Assembly: GCF_910587525.1 (NCBI RefSeq)
Contig: NZ_CAJULS010000002.1
Coordinates: 29,715 to 62,265 of the forward strand
DNA: 32,551 bases
Reading direction: 5' to 3'
From: an uncultured Oscillibacter sp.
Lineage (GTDB): Bacteria; Bacillota; Clostridia; Oscillospirales; Oscillospiraceae
In this document: in pieces, positions 30,252 through 32,551 of the stretch
How positions within the stretch are numbered: the first letter of the stretch is position 1
Layout: each line of letters starts with the position of its first letter
Translations under genes and position numbers: made by a program
Notes under the pieces: generated by a model
Databases searched by the model: none
Told to the model about the DNA's origin: nothing
Seen by the model: only the letters and a program-made list of their open reading frames with translations

Positions 30252-30892
30252 CACGCGAGACCTGGGCCCACCACGCCATGGCGGCGGCGGGCGGCTTCTT
30301 CGGCGTCTATGCCCTGCTGACCCGGGGCGGGACCTTCGGCTCCTCCGAGACCTCCAACCTCATCTACCTGGTAGTGTCCGGTCTGGACGGGACCTGGGGT
30401 CCCGCCCTGATCCGGCTGGGGGGCACGGCGTGCTACATCGCAGGAATTGTGTTTGCCGTACTGCTGCGGCGGTATGGGCGGCGGCCCCAGGCGCAGATTT
30501 TGTCCATCTCCGTGGACTTTGCCGCCTGCCTTCTGCTGGCGTGGATTCCGGCGGAGACAGACCCCATTCTGGCCCTCTACCCCATGTTCTTCGCCACGGC
30601 GGTGCAGTGGGTATCCTTCTCCCAGGCCGCCGGGTACAACTGCGCCACCATCTTCTCCACCAACAACCTCCGGCAGTTCACAGAGGGGGTGACGGAGTTC
30701 CTCTGCACCCGGGAAGCGGAGCAGCTGCGGAAGCTGAAATTTTACGGCGGGACGCTGGCCTGCTTCCACCTGGGGGTGGCCTGGGGGTGGTGGTGCACCG
30801 GACAGTGGGGAATTGCTGGGATCTACGGGTGTCTGCCTCTGCTGGCGGCCGCGCTGCCGGCGGTGGTGGTCAGGGAGAGTGCCAAAGCCTAG
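30248..30892 (+). CDS. DUF1275 (YoaK-like) membrane protein
   Basis: A 214-residue polytopic protein with about six membrane segments. The first part has the family-like GGFFG...GGTFGSSETSN stretch, where the usual TGN is TSN, and the middle AVQWVSFSQAAGYNCATIFSTNN matches the second conserved region, seen in part here as AAGYNCATIFSTNN. The family is widespread with no firm function. The start overlaps the aspS stop (ATGA), so the two are translationally coupled. The 219 bases after its stop hold no gene I can support. Confidence 0.8.
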   Translation: MTRETWAHHAMAAAGGFFGVYALLTRGGTFGSSETSNLIYLVVSGLDGTWGPALIRLGGTACYIAGIVFAVLLRRYGRRPQAQILSISVDFAACLLLAWIPAETDPILALYPMFFATAVQWVSFSQAAGYNCATIFSTNNLRQFTEGVTEFLCTREAEQLRKLKFYGGTLACFHLGVAWGWWCTGQWGIAGIYGCLPLLAAALPAVVVRESAKA

Positions 30893-31111
30893 GCCTTTTC
30901 CAGACCGTCCCCCATATCCTGCCGGACGCTCTTCGGACGGGAGTGTCCTCTCCGCAGATTTTATGCGGGAGCCAAGCCGTCCGGTGGAAACCTGGCCTTT
31001 TCGGGAAAACGGACGGGGACAGAATCCAGCCCCTACAAAGCTGCGGCCAAAAAACCAAAACCGCAGATGATAAAATGCGCGGCTGGGCACCTCATTTTCG
31101 GATGTGGGCCC

Positions 31112-31140
31112 TTGACATCTCTTTCCAAACGTGATACAGT
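31112..31140 (+). promoter_or_regulatory. Promoter of the glyS T-box transcript
   Basis: TTGACA (31112-31117) and an extended TG-A-TACAGT (31132-31140) with a 17-base spacer. Confidence 0.85.
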
Positions 31141-31149
31141 GACAAAACA

Positions 31150-31376
31150 GCAAAGGCTGTGAACGGGAGGAGTACCCCCGTTTCCCCGGCCAAGAGAGAG
31201 GGCGGTTCGGTGCGAGCCCTCCCGGGGGACGGATGGGAAGGCGCCCGGGAGCCGCGGGGCGGAAATGCTTCGCCGTTACCCCGACGTTACCGGGCAGAGT
31301 GTCCCCTCCCCGGGGGAAATTCAGGTGGAACCACGGACGCAAGTTCGCCCTGAGCCGGACGGCTCAGGGCGTTTTT
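31150..31376 (+). promoter_or_regulatory. Glycine T-box riboswitch leader
   Basis: Stem I carries the AGTA motif (31171-31174), the AGAGAG bulge (about 31193) and a distal hairpin GGGC...GCCC with GGTGCGA. The specifier loop 3' side (GGGAAGGCG) offers GGC (Gly) at 31240-31242. The T-box core GGTGGAACCACG is at 31324-31335; TGGA pairs with a U discriminator, as in tRNA-Gly. The terminator CGCCCTGAGCC/GGCTCAGGGCG with T5 spans 31346-31376. Specifier, discriminator and downstream glyS all agree. Confidence 0.93.
31346..31376 (+). terminator. T-box terminator of the glyS unit
   Basis: An 11-bp perfect stem (31346-31356 with 31361-31371), GGAC loop, then TTTTT. Confidence 0.9.
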
Positions 31377-31398
31377 ATCTGTGAGGAGGAGACTTGAT

Positions 31399-31782
31399 TT
31401 GACGGAGCAGCACAGAGAACTGGCCATTGAGACGGTGAAGAACATTCTCCATGTCCTCCACGAGAAGCGCTATGAGGATCTGCCCTCCTGTGTGGACATA
31501 ATGGAGTGGAACGACACGGAGGAAATTCGGGAATGTATCCAGGGCACCCTGGAGATGAATAATTTTGACGCCTTTGACGAGTACGGCGTGCCCTGCAGTT
31601 TTCAGCCCCAATATGAGTATCACCACGAGGTGCAGCTCTACGAGTACAGCAATGGAAGCGGCTTTGCCGCGGACTATGAGCTGACCTCCGGAGGGGAGCT
31701 GACTTACCTCTGCCTGCAGCTGAAATTTCTCTGCCGGGACGGCGGGCTGAAACGCATTTTCCACACCATTGACCCTCAGTAA
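31399..31782 (+). CDS. Conserved-looking hypothetical protein under the glycine T-box
   Basis: A 127-residue soluble acidic protein with no signal or membrane segment. It has aromatic-rich, beta-prone stretches in the second half (QYEYHHEVQLYEYSNG) and two helices in the first. I do not recognise a family. The start is TTG 31399 because AGGAGGA (31384-31390) is eight bases upstream; a GTG at 31381 is in frame but would overlap that site. It lies between the T-box terminator and glyS (30 bases apart), so it should respond to uncharged tRNA-Gly with glyS. Confidence 0.7.
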   Translation: MTEQHRELAIETVKNILHVLHEKRYEDLPSCVDIMEWNDTEEIRECIQGTLEMNNFDAFDEYGVPCSFQPQYEYHHEVQLYEYSNGSGFAADYELTSGGELTYLCLQLKFLCRDGGLKRIFHTIDPQ

Positions 31783-31812
31783 TCAAATATTTTTATATAA
31801 GGAGAAATCACA

Positions 31813-32551
31813 ATGGACAACAAGCAGAAAACCATGGAAAAAGTGGTGGCCCTGTGCAAAAACCGGGGCTTCGTCTTCCCCGGCAGCGAGATCTACGGCG
31901 GTCTTGCCAACAGCTGGGACTACGGCCCCCTTGGCGTGGAGATGAAGAACAACGTCAAGCGGGCCTGGTGGAAAAAATTCGTCCAGGAGAACCCCTACAA
32001 CGTCGGCCTCGACGCCGCCATCCTCATGAATCCCCAGGTCTGGGTGGCCTCCGGCCACGTCTCCACCTTCAACGATCCCCTCATCGACTGCAAGGCCTGC
32101 AAAATGCGCCACCGGGCCGACAAGCTGGTGGAGGGCTTCGTCCAGGAAAACGGCCTGGACGTGAACGTGGAGGCCATGAGCCAGGAGGATTTGGTGGCCT
32201 TCATCCGGGAAAAGGAAGTCCCCTGCCCCGGCTGCGGCAAGCACGACTTCACCGACATCCGCCGCTTTAACCTCATGTTCAAAACCCACCAAGGCGTCAC
32301 CGAGGATTCCGCCAACGAGGTCTACCTCCGGCCCGAGACCGCCCAGGGCATCTTTGTCAACTTCCCCGCCATCCAGCGGACCACCAGAAGAAAGCTCCCC
32401 TTCGGCGTGTGCCAGGTGGGCAAGAGCTTCCGCAACGAGATTACCCCGGGCAACTTCATCTTCCGCATCCGGGAGTTTGAGCAGATGGAGCTGGAGTTCT
32501 TCTGCAAGCCCGACACGGACCTGGAGTGGTTCCAGTACTGGCGGACCTACT
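31813..32551 (+). CDS. glyS: Glycyl-tRNA synthetase, dimeric type (partial, cut by window)
   Basis: The first 246 codons of a class II, alpha2-type GlyRS; no stop before the window end. SEIYGGLANSWDYGPLG at about 25-41 is family-diagnostic, followed by a cysteine-paired insert (CKAC...CPGC), LRPETAQGIF, and motif 2 FRNEITPGNFIFRIREFEQ, seen as FRNEITP and FRIREFEQ. This is the single-chain type (symbol may also be glyQS) rather than the separate alpha and beta subunits. AAGGAG precedes ATG 31813. It is regulated by the upstream T-box. Confidence 0.94.
   Translation, partial: MDNKQKTMEKVVALCKNRGFVFPGSEIYGGLANSWDYGPLGVEMKNNVKRAWWKKFVQENPYNVGLDAAILMNPQVWVASGHVSTFNDPLIDCKACKMRHRADKLVEGFVQENGLDVNVEAMSQEDLVAFIREKEVPCPGCGKHDFTDIRRFNLMFKTHQGVTEDSANEVYLRPETAQGIFVNFPAIQRTTRRKLPFGVCQVGKSFRNEITPGNFIFRIREFEQMELEFFCKPDTDLEWFQYWRTY

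Overview
This is a 32.5-kb stretch of a GC-rich, low-G+C-lineage (Firmicutes) chromosome, most likely a Clostridia member of the Oscillospiraceae type. That placement is an inference from T-box leaders in front of aminoacyl-tRNA synthetase genes, AGGAGG-type ribosome binding sites, paired ParB/Noc paralogs with perfect parS sites, a DnaD/DnaI-type primosome pair, and the mreCD-PBP2 and minD-mgsA neighbourhoods. The presence of noc, parAB, two parS sites and rsmG suggests proximity to the replication origin, although no dnaA gene or DnaA-box cluster is visible. No rRNA, tRNA, CRISPR array, prophage or transposase gene was seen.

Layout. 1-3215: a tandem decamer at the edge, a Noc-like ParB paralog, a membrane-anchored VanW-domain protein behind a dyad-flanked promoter, and a small protein. 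3292-4980: an accessory-looking cassette with its own promoter and terminator, holding a membrane-anchored XRE regulator, two small exported proteins and a 33-residue membrane peptide. 4997-6918 (minus): a DnaI/DnaC-like helicase loader and a DnaD-like primosome protein. 7317-16884: zapA, a U32 (RlhA-like) RNA-modification protein, dut, maf, mreC, mreD, PBP2 and a cytoplasmic GH13 amylase. 17032-19548: parS, parA, parB, a membrane coiled-coil protein, and a second parS. 19587-25347: an archaeal-like serS, an acyltransferase that appears to start at ATA, a PilZ protein, mscL, rsmG, a MinD-like ATPase without the usual membrane tail, and a methylglyoxal-synthase-like protein without key catalytic residues. 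25344-32551: T-box/hisS, a divergent small-gene/XRE pair, aspS, a DUF1275 protein, and a T-box/hypothetical/glyS unit cut by the window edge.

Themes. Most genes serve chromosome segregation, division and elongation (noc, parAB, zapA, mreCD, PBP2, MinD-like), replication initiation (DnaD/DnaI-like), or translation (three or more tRNA synthetases, RsmG, U32). The main novelties are: (i) a mosaic family of four dispersed intergenic repeats assembled from shared hairpin modules; (ii) a T-box before hisS whose specifier (GAC) and acceptor-pairing base (TGGC) both point to tRNA-Asp; (iii) a degenerate MgsA next to a tail-less MinD; (iv) a probable ATA start codon; (v) a branched RNA-like fold between mreC and mreD; (vi) the small exported-protein cassette at 3.3-5.0 kb.
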